Shown here one piece after another: positions 6,104 to 16,561 of a stretch of DNA of 64,000 bases. The notes below the pieces were generated by a model that was not told the DNA's origin, did no database searches, and worked only from the letters and a program-made list of their open reading frames with translations. How positions within the stretch are numbered: position 1 is the first letter of the stretch; each line of letters starts with the position of its first letter. Made by a program: the position numbers and the translations under genes. Source of the DNA: a virus. Location: positions 1 to 64,000 of the IMG/VR virus record IMGVR_UViG_3300025785_001096. One strand, written 5' to 3'.

Positions 6104-6243
6104 CAGCTGCAATGGCTGCCAAAGCGGCAGCCGCTAATCCCCGAGTACCGGGCGCCCGAACAGCACAAGTGCAAAATGCCAAATTTGGCAATCAAGTCAG
6201 CACAAACAAACCAGCCAAAAAATCAGCAGGACGCGGTAGATAA
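6067..6243 (+). CDS. Small Ala/Lys-rich protein (58 aa)
   Basis: The frame begins MSEEKKSKNPF inside the end of the HNH gene (37-base overlap) and ends GRGR. The middle is Ala-rich (AAAMAAKAAAA), the C terminus basic. It has no membrane-like stretch of natural length and no known motif. Base composition is closer to the phage average than to the HNH gene, so it could be the original neighbour of tRNA-Thr onto which the endonuclease landed. Function unknown. Confidence 0.55.
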   Translation: MSEEKKSKNPFIAAAMAAKAAAANPRVPGARTAQVQNAKFGNQVSTNKPAKKSAGRGR

Positions 6244-6252
6244 TCAAAATCG

Positions 6253-6281
6253 TTGACAAGTAATTCAATAGGTGTTAAACT
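6253..6281 (+). promoter_or_regulatory. Sigma70-type promoter for the glycan cluster
   Basis: Perfect TTGACA (6253-6258), a 17-base spacer and TAAACT (6276-6281). The next gene start is at 6314. Confidence 0.75.
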
Positions 6282-6313
6282 AGCTACTAGTTAAACCCTA
6301 AATGGAGAAGTTG

Positions 6314-6478
6314 ATGTTTGAGTCATTAGAAATCCGCCGTGCGGCCAATGGTTTTATTTTGGTAGTTAACACCGAAGAAGAAGCCACAGAATATGTTTAC
6401 GATACCGAACGCAAATTGATTCGTGTTGTCAAACAGTATCTGGGTGAGCGAGTAAGTCGAGACGAAACAGTAGATTAA
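6314..6478 (+). CDS. Small acidic protein, unknown function (54 aa)
   Basis: The sequence starts MFESLEIRRAANGFILVV and is rich in Glu. GGAG at 6304-6307 serves as ribosome site. The stop overlaps the start of the next gene (TAATG), so translation is probably coupled. It is the first gene after a strong promoter. No family is recognised. Confidence 0.6.
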   Translation: MFESLEIRRAANGFILVVNTEEEATEYVYDTERKLIRVVKQYLGERVSRDETVD

Positions 6479-7038
6479 TGGGTTTATTAAAGACGTTTGA
6501 TTTATCTGCATATGGTTGTAATGTTTATGTAGAAACAGGTATTGGTCAAGGCAACACCTTGAGCAAGGCCGTTCCTGTATTTGAACGTTGCTTCAGCGTT
6601 GACCTAGATCGGGAATTGTTTGAAGCGGCACAAAAGAGATTTCCTACTGCTACACTTTACAATGGCCTGTCAACAGAGGCCCTGGAGCACTGGTTGTCTA
6701 CTGGCCAACTTGCAGACGATGACCGTGTGTTATTTTTCTTAGATGCACATTTCCCCAACTCTGATTTTCGCGGCGCTCCTTACAATGTTGACTCCCCCAG
6801 TGCTGTACCATTACAGCGCGAATTAGAATTGATCAAGCAGTATCGCCCCGCAGGTCGCGATTACATCATATGCGACGACTTACGAATCTATTGTCAAGGT
6901 CCGTTTGAAGAAGGTAACTGTCCGGATATACAAGTCCCCGGTGGACTGACATTTTTGAATGATTTATATCCCCGGAGTCGGATCACCTTAGACTACAGGG
7001 AAACTGGTTACTTATTAATTGATTTAAGAAATGAGTGA
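6478..7038 (+). CDS. SAM-dependent methyltransferase-like protein
   Basis: The 186-residue protein shows a Rossmann-type start VYVETGIGQGNT (about 17-28, the SAM loop), CFSVDLDRELFEAA (the acidic end of strand 2), and FFLDAHFPNS (about 84-93, strand 4). LDAHFP-type motifs occur in macrocin-O-methyltransferase/FkbM relatives that act on sugars. It opens a run of sugar-modifying genes and is coupled to the genes before and after by overlaps. Acceptor unknown. Confidence 0.65.
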   Translation: MGLLKTFDLSAYGCNVYVETGIGQGNTLSKAVPVFERCFSVDLDRELFEAAQKRFPTATLYNGLSTEALEHWLSTGQLADDDRVLFFLDAHFPNSDFRGAPYNVDSPSAVPLQRELELIKQYRPAGRDYIICDDLRIYCQGPFEEGNCPDIQVPGGLTFLNDLYPRSRITLDYRETGYLLIDLRNE

Positions 7039-7618
7039 CGAAACTACCAAAGCACGACTACGCCGAGCAACAGACTCTAGATACGTTACACAATATTTTG
7101 TTGGCAACGGCATTGACATCGGATGCGGTGAGGACACCTTAGGCAAACATCGGGACCATTACACTAATATTATTTCTGTAAAAGCCTGGGATTTACCCGA
7201 CGGCGATGCACAGTATATGAACGGTGTTGCGGATAATACATTTGACTTTGTACACAGTAGTCATTGTTTGGAACACCTTCGCGACCCGCACGAAGGGTTG
7301 AGCAATTGGATACGTATATGTCGTCCAGGCGGTTATATTGTTGTAACTATACCCGAAGAAGATCTATACGAGCAAGGTGTTTGGCCTAGCCGATTCAATA
7401 CTGACCATAAAACTTCTTGGACTATTGCCAAGACTGACAGCTGGAGCCCGGTCAGCATCAGTCTTGTTCCCTTCTTGTACGGATTCATTGATCAGATTCA
7501 AATAGTCAAAATAGAATTAATCGACCACAAGTACGATTATACAGTAAAATCTGTAGATCAAACCAGAGGCCTAGCAGAATCTGCCATTGAATTTATTATT
7601 TGTAAAAGAAATGTTTGA
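7031..7618 (+). CDS. Class I methyltransferase (Methyltransf_11-like)
   Basis: This 195-residue protein has GNGIDIGCGEDTLG (about 26-39, motif I), then DNTFDFVHSSHCLEHLRDP (post-motif II) and RPGGYIVVTIPEED (motif III). This is the standard set for small-molecule or glycan methyltransferases. It overlaps the previous gene by 8 bases and the next by 8. It most likely methylates a sugar or nucleotide-sugar made by this cluster, which is inference from context. Confidence 0.8.
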   Translation: MSDETTKARLRRATDSRYVTQYFVGNGIDIGCGEDTLGKHRDHYTNIISVKAWDLPDGDAQYMNGVADNTFDFVHSSHCLEHLRDPHEGLSNWIRICRPGGYIVVTIPEEDLYEQGVWPSRFNTDHKTSWTIAKTDSWSPVSISLVPFLYGFIDQIQIVKIELIDHKYDYTVKSVDQTRGLAESAIEFIICKRNV

Positions 7619-8378
7619 TTTTGTTTATAACCAGAATCTTGGTATTGGTGATTGTCTATCAGTATTTAATACCAATCTTCCGGTCTGGAGTCCTAGTCCA
7701 CACTATGCAATACTAAGAAAATATACTTCTTTAACTACGCTTGATACTCCAATCGGCAACGGGTTAGATGTTACTAGCCTACACGACCGAGATATGAGTC
7801 ATCATCATTTGTTTAATCGAGTGCGTATTGCAACTGGGGTTGACCCAATCAAAAACCCACGTGCAATATTAGACCTAATAGAATACCGCCCCAAAAAAGA
7901 TAATATTGCTTTTAGTTTTGATGCAGGCCGCTTTGCTTCGGGGCAACATCATTTTCACACCCGTCCTCGTCAATTGTATGATGAACACAAACAAACTGTA
8001 CAAGAATTTATTTCGGCCAATTGCGATAAATTTAATTTCATTGAAATAGGGTTACAACCGAGTGGATTTAACAATTCGCTCAATTTAACAGATATTGGTC
8101 TAGAAAAAACTATTGATATATTATCTGTATGCTGTAGTTATTTTGGTATGCACTCAGGAATGATGCACCTGGCAACTGCCATTGGTGTACCTTGCACCAT
8201 TGTTATCAATTTTCCTACCATTGATAGAATATATTCTAATCCGGCAGTACACAACAGCGCAGATAAAGTGGAGTGGGAAAAGCAATGGTTATATCCTCAA
8301 CATAGATATTTGCACGAAGATGTAATTAATTCTAAATATGCAATAACGGTAGAGAATTTGTCAAACGTGTTACAATAA
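7611..8378 (+). CDS. Glycosyltransferase family 9-like protein
   Basis: The start at ATG 7611 gives 255 residues; an upstream TTG would extend it into the previous gene. The C-terminal part YFGMHSGMMHLATAIGVPCTIVINFP is the hallmark of ADP-heptose LPS heptosyltransferases and relatives, where nucleotide-sugar binding and the D/H-SG...HLA motif lie. The N-terminal GIGDCLSVFN resembles the GDxL loop. Shorter than cellular WaaC/F (about 320 aa). It probably adds a sugar to a phage or host glycan. Confidence 0.65.
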   Translation: MFDFVYNQNLGIGDCLSVFNTNLPVWSPSPHYAILRKYTSLTTLDTPIGNGLDVTSLHDRDMSHHHLFNRVRIATGVDPIKNPRAILDLIEYRPKKDNIAFSFDAGRFASGQHHFHTRPRQLYDEHKQTVQEFISANCDKFNFIEIGLQPSGFNNSLNLTDIGLEKTIDILSVCCSYFGMHSGMMHLATAIGVPCTIVINFPTIDRIYSNPAVHNSADKVEWEKQWLYPQHRYLHEDVINSKYAITVENLSNVLQ

Positions 8379-8417
8379 GCATTAAATATCGTATACTAAA
8401 CAATTTGAAAGAATAGA

Positions 8418-8996
8418 ATGACACTACAAGAAATGTTAGACTTAACCGGTCAACGTAAACCATCATTTGAAATAATGATTGAGCATTTGAAAACCAAAGA
8501 AGATCCATTTATTGTCGAAACTGGCTGCGCTCGTATGGAAAACAATTTTGACGGCGACGGTATGAGTACCCTTATATTTGACAAATACATTAACGATCAT
8601 AACGGAATTTTTTGCTCGGTTGATATTACTCCTGCCAATGTCGAATTTGCAAGATCAAAAATAAGCAACAAAACCAATTTGGTATGTGGCGATAGTGTTA
8701 GTTTTTTATGGCAGTTATCCAAACAGCTAGAGGAAGCAGACACCTATATTGATCTGTTGTATCTTGATAGTTTTGATTTTGAGTTACATAATCCGCACCC
8801 AAGTTCGTTGCATCATTTAAAAGAATTAACTGCAATAATTTCTCGTTTAAAATCAGGTACTATGATTTCGGTTGATGATAATCATTTTGTCCCCGGCGGC
8901 CGTATTGGCAAGGGCGAGTATGTTGATAAATTTTTTACAGACATTGGAGTTAAAAAAATTTATAACGGATATCAATATATCTGGCTAATAGAATAA
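8418..8996 (+). CDS. Class I SAM methyltransferase-like protein
   Basis: The 192-residue protein has FIVETGCARMENNFDGDGMST (SAM loop), GIFCSVDITPANVEFAR (acidic residue after strand 2), CGDSVSFL and DLLYLDSFDF (strand 4 with acidic pair), and MISVDDNHF. This is the Methyltransf_24/cephalosporin-hydroxylase-like arrangement seen in sugar-modifying clusters. It has a 39-base gap upstream, the largest in the cluster. Confidence 0.65.
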   Translation: MTLQEMLDLTGQRKPSFEIMIEHLKTKEDPFIVETGCARMENNFDGDGMSTLIFDKYINDHNGIFCSVDITPANVEFARSKISNKTNLVCGDSVSFLWQLSKQLEEADTYIDLLYLDSFDFELHNPHPSSLHHLKELTAIISRLKSGTMISVDDNHFVPGGRIGKGEYVDKFFTDIGVKKIYNGYQYIWLIE

Positions 8997-9006
8997 AAGG
9001 TAAAAA

Positions 9007-10047
9007 ATGTCAAAAACAGTATTAATAACAGGTGGTGCCGGATTTATTGCACATCACGTGATTGATAAGATCTTACGAGACACAGACTGGCGCATTGTCT
9101 GTTTAGATCGACTAGATATTTCTGGCAACTTAAATCGTCTACACGATATGCTACAGGATCACGATCGTGCAGAAGTAGCTGCTCGCTTACGCATTGTGTT
9201 TCACGACCTTAAAGCTGAACTAAATGAAATGATTGTCAAGGACATTGGCCCAGTTGATATTGTCCTACATTTGGCCGCTGGATCGCACGTGGATCGCTCA
9301 ATCACCTTCCCAATGGAGTTTGTACAAGACAACACAGTAGGCACAGTCAATATGTTGGACTATGCTCGCAAGCACCTGCCCAACCTAGAACGCTTTGTAT
9401 ACTTTAGCACAGATGAAATCTTTGGTGTTGCTCCCCCGGGTGTTAGCTATAAAGAATATGATCGCTATAATTCAACTAACCCTTATTCAGCAAGTAAAGC
9501 GGCTGCAGAAGAGTTTTGCGTGGCCTACGAAAATACCTACAAGATGCCAATTGTTGTCACCCACACTATGAACGTGTTTGGTGAGCGCCAGCATCCAGAA
9601 AAGTTTATTCCAATGTGTATCCAACGTGCTAGAGATGGCGAAAAGGTTTATATCCACGCTAACCCAGAAAAGACCGAAGCCGGCACACGTATGTACATAC
9701 ACGCAAAGGATGTAGCCGAAGGACTGATGTTTATTCTAAACACACTACCTCAAGACTACAAACACACTGGCGATTATGGCCACGCACATTGCCCCAAGTT
9801 TAACCTGGTAGGCACAGAAGAAATTGATAACTTGACTTTGGCGCAGATGATTGCTGATGCACAGGGTAAAGAACTTAACTACGAAATGGTTGACTTCCAC
9901 GGAAGCCGACCAGGCCACGACTTGCGTTATGCCCTTGATGGCGGCTTGTTAAAGAGCCTAGGGTGGGAACCTACAATTAAACTAAGTGAACGCATTCGAG
10001 AAATGACTCTTTGGACTTTGGAGAATACACGTTGGCTCAGCAAATAA
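9007..10047 (+). CDS. NAD-dependent sugar epimerase/dehydratase (RmlB-like)
   Basis: A 346-residue extended short-chain dehydrogenase. GGAGFIA (9-15) is the NAD loop, LHLAAGSHVDRSI matches the dTDP-glucose 4,6-dehydratase AAxSHVDRSI motif, STDEIFG carries the catalytic Asp-Glu, and NPYSASKAAAE provides the YxxxK pair. The C-terminal GSRPGHDLRYALD and LGWEP are typical of RmlB. It would turn an NDP-hexose into the 4-keto-6-deoxy intermediate that the neighbouring methyltransferases and transferases could use. Length matches the family. Confidence 0.9.
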   Translation: MSKTVLITGGAGFIAHHVIDKILRDTDWRIVCLDRLDISGNLNRLHDMLQDHDRAEVAARLRIVFHDLKAELNEMIVKDIGPVDIVLHLAAGSHVDRSITFPMEFVQDNTVGTVNMLDYARKHLPNLERFVYFSTDEIFGVAPPGVSYKEYDRYNSTNPYSASKAAAEEFCVAYENTYKMPIVVTHTMNVFGERQHPEKFIPMCIQRARDGEKVYIHANPEKTEAGTRMYIHAKDVAEGLMFILNTLPQDYKHTGDYGHAHCPKFNLVGTEEIDNLTLAQMIADAQGKELNYEMVDFHGSRPGHDLRYALDGGLLKSLGWEPTIKLSERIREMTLWTLENTRWLSK

Positions 10048-10763
10048 AACACGCCTTTATAGTAACGTCGGCTATTAACAGCAAATTTGGTGTATACACA
10101 CCCGAACAAAGACTGGAACAAACCATTGGTACCATAGACAGTATCAAGGCACGAATTCCCAATGCCAAGATTGTCGTGATGGAATGTTGTGGTACTCCTC
10201 CTACCGCAGAACAACGAGCTCGATTAGAATCTGTGTCAGATGTATTTCTTGACTACAGTACGGATCCTGATGTACAAGATATGTACGACAATGATAACTG
10301 GGACGTGGTCAAGAACGGCACAGAAATTATGGTATTTGGCCGAGTGCTAAACGAACTCAAAGCTCGCAATTGGTTTGCAGAAAATAAAATCGATCGCATA
10401 CACAAAATGTCCGGGCGTTATGTATTAAACGATATGTTTGATCCCGACACATACGATCAACTTGAAATTGAAGATAAAATAATTATTGGCCCAAAACATA
10501 AAAGTCAATTTTCCCTAGCAACAACTACAGTACCACTACAGTATATGGCTCGCTTATGGTCGTGGCCTACCGCACGATTAGATGAAGTAATCTCAGTCTA
10601 CGAAGATAGTTTTTTATTCTTTGCAGAACGATTGGCCAACAATGGTTATATAGATATTGAACACGTACTGTATAAATTTTTAAATCCCGATCACGTACAC
10701 GAAATACAAAATCTTGGTGTGGAAGGTTGTATTGCACCAACTGGACAGGCTATTAAAAACTAA
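10032..10763 (+). CDS. Unknown protein of the glycan cluster, possible glycosyltransferase
   Basis: The TTG at 10032 is chosen because GGAG lies 9 bases upstream; it overlaps the dehydratase gene by 16 bases. The 243-residue protein has an alternating alpha/beta pattern (FIVTSAINS, AKIVVMECC, DRIHKMSGRYVLND, EDKIIIGPK). The KxSGRY segment is reminiscent of glycosyltransferases acting on acceptor chains, but I cannot assign a family. It is immediately followed by the C-methyltransferase with a one-base overlap. Confidence 0.5.
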   Translation: MAQQIKHAFIVTSAINSKFGVYTPEQRLEQTIGTIDSIKARIPNAKIVVMECCGTPPTAEQRARLESVSDVFLDYSTDPDVQDMYDNDNWDVVKNGTEIMVFGRVLNELKARNWFAENKIDRIHKMSGRYVLNDMFDPDTYDQLEIEDKIIIGPKHKSQFSLATTTVPLQYMARLWSWPTARLDEVISVYEDSFLFFAERLANNGYIDIEHVLYKFLNPDHVHEIQNLGVEGCIAPTGQAIKN

Positions 10764-11968
10764 TGAACGATTGTAACCCTATTACAGAATGTTTGGCCTG
10801 TGGCGGGTCTTGGCTAGTACCCACATTGGATCTAGGTACACAGCCCTTGGCTAATAACTTTAAATCTGGCCCAGCAGAACCAGAACCCAGTTATCCACTT
10901 GCAATTAATCGCTGTGGCGACTGTGATCATTTACAACTTACACACGCAGTTGATCCCCAACTAATTTATACACACTATCTATATGTAAGTGGCACATCGG
11001 GTACCTATGTAGAATATATGAATTGGTACGCCCGTTTTGTTCGTGAGCACTTCAATCACTGGACATCAAGTGTGTTAGACATTGGCTGCAACGATGGCAG
11101 TCAACTAGATGCATTTAAATCAATTGGCTATGCTACCTATGGTGTAGATCCGGCCAAAAACTTATATCCCACAAGTAGTGCAAAACACTCAGTGGTTTGT
11201 GGGTTCTGGAATGAAGAAACAGCTAACGGACTCGGTAGAGACTTTGACGTTATTACAAGTCAAAACGCATTCGCCCACATTCCAGATCCATTGAGTTATC
11301 TTAAACTAGCCCGAGACTATTTAAAGAACGACGGCAAAATCTTTATTAGCACAAGTCAAGCGGATATGGTTGTCAATGGTGAGTTTGATACTATCTATCA
11401 CGAACATATTAGCTACTACAATGCCGAGTCAATGAAGGCACTGGCAGAACGTGCCGGTCTATATCTAGTTGATGTAGTTAAAACTCCTATACACGGAACA
11501 AGTTATATTTTTGTATTGGCTAAACAGCCCAACAATCAATATCGTATTGAAAATGTTCTAGCTACAGAAAGCCATCTACATCAAGGATCTACTTATCGTA
11601 AGTGGGCGGATGGAGTAAATCAATTGCTAATAGATCTCAAAGATCAACTTGACGAGTATCGTCATTGGGGATATAAGATTGTTGGCTACGGTGCAGCCGC
11701 CAAAGGTATGACGCTAATCAACGCCAGCAACATTACCCTAGATTGTGTTGTTGACGATAATCCGTTGAAGCAAGGATTATATTGCCCGGGTACTACAATA
11801 CCGGTGGTCAGCAGTGACTATATCAAATCAATTGCCAAGGACCAGCTGGTTGTGTTTGTGCCATTGGCCTGGAATTTTTACACAGAAATAGTTGGTAAGA
11901 TTAAAAAAATTAGACAATCTGAAAAAGATATGTTCTTGCGTTATTTCCCTGAAATCATAACAGAATGA
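10763..11968 (+). CDS. NDP-hexose C-methyltransferase-like protein
   Basis: A 401-residue protein with the three-part architecture of sugar C-methyltransferases such as TylC3. It has an N-terminal zinc-binding module (CLACGG ... CGDCDHLQL), a central SAM domain (VLDIGCNDGSQL at about 108-119, YHEHISYYN with the characteristic HEHxxYY catalytic motif), and a C-terminal domain with YGAAAKGMTLIN. It would add a methyl group to a keto-sugar carbon, fitting the dehydratase two genes upstream. Full length, all key motifs present. Confidence 0.87.
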   Translation: MNDCNPITECLACGGSWLVPTLDLGTQPLANNFKSGPAEPEPSYPLAINRCGDCDHLQLTHAVDPQLIYTHYLYVSGTSGTYVEYMNWYARFVREHFNHWTSSVLDIGCNDGSQLDAFKSIGYATYGVDPAKNLYPTSSAKHSVVCGFWNEETANGLGRDFDVITSQNAFAHIPDPLSYLKLARDYLKNDGKIFISTSQADMVVNGEFDTIYHEHISYYNAESMKALAERAGLYLVDVVKTPIHGTSYIFVLAKQPNNQYRIENVLATESHLHQGSTYRKWADGVNQLLIDLKDQLDEYRHWGYKIVGYGAAAKGMTLINASNITLDCVVDDNPLKQGLYCPGTTIPVVSSDYIKSIAKDQLVVFVPLAWNFYTEIVGKIKKIRQSEKDMFLRYFPEIITE

Positions 11969-12849
11969 AAATAGAAACTCCACTCAACATACTTGTTAGA
12001 CGTAGAGCCGCCATTGGCGATGTTATTATGACCACTGGTGTTGTTCGCGAACTTAAAAAACAATATGAAAATTCTAATATTGATGTAGTAACAGAAAAAC
12101 TAGCAGTATGGCGTAACAATCCGCACATACGCAATATGTATCACGTGAATGATCCTCCCACAATTGAAAACTATGACGTGTATATTAATTTAGACAACGC
12201 ATACGAATCTAATCCTGTTAATCATTTTGTAGACAGTATGTTTTACCGTGCATTTGGAGATAACGTATTGGACCACAGCGTTGAGCTTTTTCCGGACGAC
12301 AATGATCGGCAAGTAGTTGAAGAATTTCTTAAACCTGTGGGCGATAGGTTTGTTGTAGTCCATATGCGTAATTGGCATTATGCTCAAAAAAATATTTCTA
12401 TGGATATTTGGTTTGACGTTTATGCAAGATTATTTGAAGCTCGCACAGATTTCAAAGTAGTTTGTGTTGGTGGTCCAACAGATTATGTTATTGATCATCC
12501 CCTGTTTGTAGATGCTAGAGAACAGTTCAACGATCAACAGTTAAAGTATCTATGCGACCACGCATTATGTTTTGTAGGCATTGACTCGGGGCCTTATTGG
12601 TGTGCAGCTGCCAGCAAAGCACCTATAGTAGCATTACTTACAAACATACCGGTAGACAGCATACTGCCACACCGTAAACGTGTGATGGGATATAATTGCA
12701 CAGCAGTACAGACACTTGAAGAATGTCGTGGATGCTACAACGAACAACAACGTCCTGTAGTAACCTGGACCTGTAAAAAGGGCACAACACCTTGTAACAA
12801 CAATTTTGATGTTACGGCAATAACAACAGCAATAGAAAGCTATCTATGA
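11965..12849 (+). CDS. Glycosyltransferase family 9 (heptosyltransferase-like)
   Basis: The 294-residue protein starts NILVRRRAAIGDVIMTTGVVRELK, the classical R..IGD.....P.....K motif of ADP-heptose transferases. Its C-terminal CFVGIDSGPYWCAAASKAPIVALL matches the GxDSGxxHxAAA donor-binding loop, with Tyr-Trp replacing the usual His. Start overlaps the previous stop (ATGA). It probably transfers the modified sugar to an acceptor. Confidence 0.78.
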   Translation: MKIETPLNILVRRRAAIGDVIMTTGVVRELKKQYENSNIDVVTEKLAVWRNNPHIRNMYHVNDPPTIENYDVYINLDNAYESNPVNHFVDSMFYRAFGDNVLDHSVELFPDDNDRQVVEEFLKPVGDRFVVVHMRNWHYAQKNISMDIWFDVYARLFEARTDFKVVCVGGPTDYVIDHPLFVDAREQFNDQQLKYLCDHALCFVGIDSGPYWCAAASKAPIVALLTNIPVDSILPHRKRVMGYNCTAVQTLEECRGCYNEQQRPVVTWTCKKGTTPCNNNFDVTAITTAIESYL

Positions 12850-13220
12850 TTATAATGGCACCAATTAGTGTAGGCGAACTAATAGATAAAATTACTATCC
12901 TACAAATTAAACAAACTAAGATTACCGACGAAGCCAAGCTAGTGAATGTACGGCGAGAGTTGGCACAGTTACTAGCCATCTTTGATGACCTAATCATTCC
13001 CGACGTGTCCGACCGCGCAAATCGTTTGAGAGAAATCAATGCAGAGCTTTGGGACATTGAAGATTTTAAAAGACTATGCGAACGAGATGGTGCATTTGGT
13101 ACACAGTTTATACAAGCGGCTCGCCAGGTCTACATAAAAAATGATCTACGTGCCCAGTTGAAACGAGATATTAACGTACAATGTGGCAGTACCATGGTAG
13201 AAGAAAAAAGTTATAAATGA
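12846..13220 (+). CDS. DUF6165-like small protein
   Basis: The 124-residue protein begins ISVGELIDKITILQIKQTKI and continues as charged helices. This SVGELIDKI.ILxIK pattern is that of the DUF6165 family, found next to glycosyltransferase genes in bacteria and phages. The biochemical role is not known to me. It is coupled by 4-base overlaps with GT9-like genes on both sides, supporting a helper role in the glycan pathway. Confidence 0.6.
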   Translation: MIIMAPISVGELIDKITILQIKQTKITDEAKLVNVRRELAQLLAIFDDLIIPDVSDRANRLREINAELWDIEDFKRLCERDGAFGTQFIQAARQVYIKNDLRAQLKRDINVQCGSTMVEEKSYK

Positions 13221-13978
13221 AAACCTATAGACATTCGGGTACCCTAGGTGACTTAATCTACAGTTTATACATAGTCAAAAAAATGGGTGGTGGCGAATTT
13301 CAGGTTGGTATAGAAAACCTTGAACCTTGCCTAGCCAAGTACGGCTACGACCCTGCTGGGGTAGACACACAACATCGTGGACGTTTTACTACGCAAGATT
13401 TTGAATGGCTTGCTCCGTTGTTGGAACGTCAAACTTATATTACAGACGTTGTTACCTGGCACCCAGGTGATGCTGAGCCTGAGGTAGACCTGGACCGTTA
13501 CCGTGCGGTGCTCTACCGCACATTTGAAGGTAACATACTACAGGCATACCATAAAACATTTGGCATTCCGTTCTTGATGTCAGATTATGATACTCCTTGG
13601 TTAGAAGCAGACGCTCGTACAGTGAAACCCATTGTAGTAACACGTTCGGCAAGATACCGCCCAGCTGACGGGGAAGAAGGTTGGCGCAATATTATTGAAA
13701 CAGGTATGCTTGCTGATAATGCTGTATTTGTGGGTATTCCAAGCGAGTACGAAGATTTTACTAAAACTTTTGGTATTGATCTTGAGTATTATCAAGCCCG
13801 GGACTTTTTGGATTTGGCCAATGTGATAGCTGGCGCTGATCTAGTGGTGTGTAATCAGGGCTTTACTTACAGTTTGGCAATTGGCCTGGGTCGTGCAACC
13901 GTTTTGGAAGCCAACAAAATAGTACCCTTACAAATAAACGAGTGCTTCTTCCCAAGAACAAATTGTCAATATTTCTGA
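13217..13978 (+). CDS. GT9-like glycosyltransferase, atypical
   Basis: The 253-residue protein opens with HSGTLGDLIYSLYIVKKMGG, the GDxIxSLP-type loop of family 9 transferases. It ends with DLVVCNQGFTYSLAIGLGRATVLEAN, which occupies the donor-site position (N-Q-G replaces D-S-G). Both halves are shortened relative to cellular enzymes. It is the last gene of the cluster; a promoter for groES follows directly. Confidence 0.6.
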   Translation: MKTYRHSGTLGDLIYSLYIVKKMGGGEFQVGIENLEPCLAKYGYDPAGVDTQHRGRFTTQDFEWLAPLLERQTYITDVVTWHPGDAEPEVDLDRYRAVLYRTFEGNILQAYHKTFGIPFLMSDYDTPWLEADARTVKPIVVTRSARYRPADGEEGWRNIIETGMLADNAVFVGIPSEYEDFTKTFGIDLEYYQARDFLDLANVIAGADLVVCNQGFTYSLAIGLGRATVLEANKIVPLQINECFFPRTNCQYF

Positions 13979-14030
13979 GATAAATATTTTTGCGGTAGTT
14001 GTTGACAATGCCGCAATCTTGTAGTACAAT
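13979..14030 (+). promoter_or_regulatory. Dual promoter before groES
   Basis: A late-type GATAAATA box (13979-13986) is followed by a sigma70 site: perfect TTGACA (14002-14007), 17 bases, TACAAT (14025-14030). The chaperonin genes could therefore be expressed both early and late. Confidence 0.7.
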
Positions 14031-14071
14031 AAACAAACTAAATTTTATTCATTTCATTAAAGGAGATTATG

Positions 14072-15993
<1,922 letters not shown>

Positions 15994-16016
15994 TTTAGAC
16001 TAAATACTTGCAATAC

Positions 16017-16059
16017 ACCCGCTAGGTGGTATTATATTACCTAACCCTAGCGGGTTTTT
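16017..16059 (+). terminator. Rho-independent terminator after groEL
   Basis: ACCCGCTAGG (16017-16026) pairs with CCTAGCGGGT (16046-16055), with a small inner GGTA/TACC pairing and a T run after. Confidence 0.9.
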
Positions 16060-16067
16060 AGTTCAAG

Positions 16068-16075
16068 CATAAATA
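16068..16075 (+). promoter_or_regulatory. Late-type promoter box
   Basis: CATAAATA followed by C, 18 bases before the ATG at 16094, with AAGGA between. Confidence 0.5.
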
Positions 16076-16093
16076 CATTAAAGGAATACTAAA

Positions 16094-16474
16094 ATGTCAG
16101 AAGTTACCAAAAATATATTGTACACCCTGTACGCACAGTCAGATCTACCACACGCTGAAGAAACAGCAAACCTGCGTCAGTGGGTTGCCAACAATGGCCT
16201 AGATTCAGCAGTTAGCCAAATTGAACCAGGTCCTTACACAACACCAGCCAATGTAACAGTTGATTATTGTGTTCAGTTTGGGATAACAGCACCATCTTTA
16301 GTAAAACTTACAAAATCACAAACATCAGACGCAATTGAGTGTACTAAAATTGCCGAAGGCTCAGCTGCAATTTTGGCTTTGACAGCAGAACAAATCACTG
16401 CTCTTAAAAACGAATACGACAGATTCATAAACGGCACAGGCAACAAGCCAGTGGTTGCACGTAGAATTGGTTAA
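16094..16474 (+). CDS. Late protein of unknown function (126 aa)
   Basis: A single-gene unit between two terminators with a late box and AAAGGA. The protein is mildly acidic with a basic end (KPVVARRIG), has no membrane segment or signal, and shows a helical C-terminal half (LTAEQITALKNEYDRFING). Strong isolated expression suggests a virion or abundant late protein. No family is recognised. Confidence 0.65.
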   Translation: MSEVTKNILYTLYAQSDLPHAEETANLRQWVANNGLDSAVSQIEPGPYTTPANVTVDYCVQFGITAPSLVKLTKSQTSDAIECTKIAEGSAAILALTAEQITALKNEYDRFINGTGNKPVVARRIG

Positions 16475-16503
16475 TTTTTAAGTTAGCACACACTAACATA
16501 ACA

Positions 16504-16526
16504 AACCCGCTGAGGCGGGTTTTTTA
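16504..16526 (+). terminator. Rho-independent terminator
   Basis: AACCCGC (16504-16510) and GCGGGTT (16515-16521) with a TGAG loop and T run. The end of the T run abuts the next -35 box. Confidence 0.9.
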
Positions 16527-16555
16527 TTGACCATTAAAGATCATAATGCTATACT
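16527..16555 (+). promoter_or_regulatory. Sigma70 promoter giving a leaderless transcript
   Basis: TTGACC (16527-16532), 17 bases, TATACT (16550-16555). The expected start, 7 bases past the -10 box, is the A of the ATG at 16562. Confidence 0.8.
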
Positions 16556-16561
16556 AGTGTT

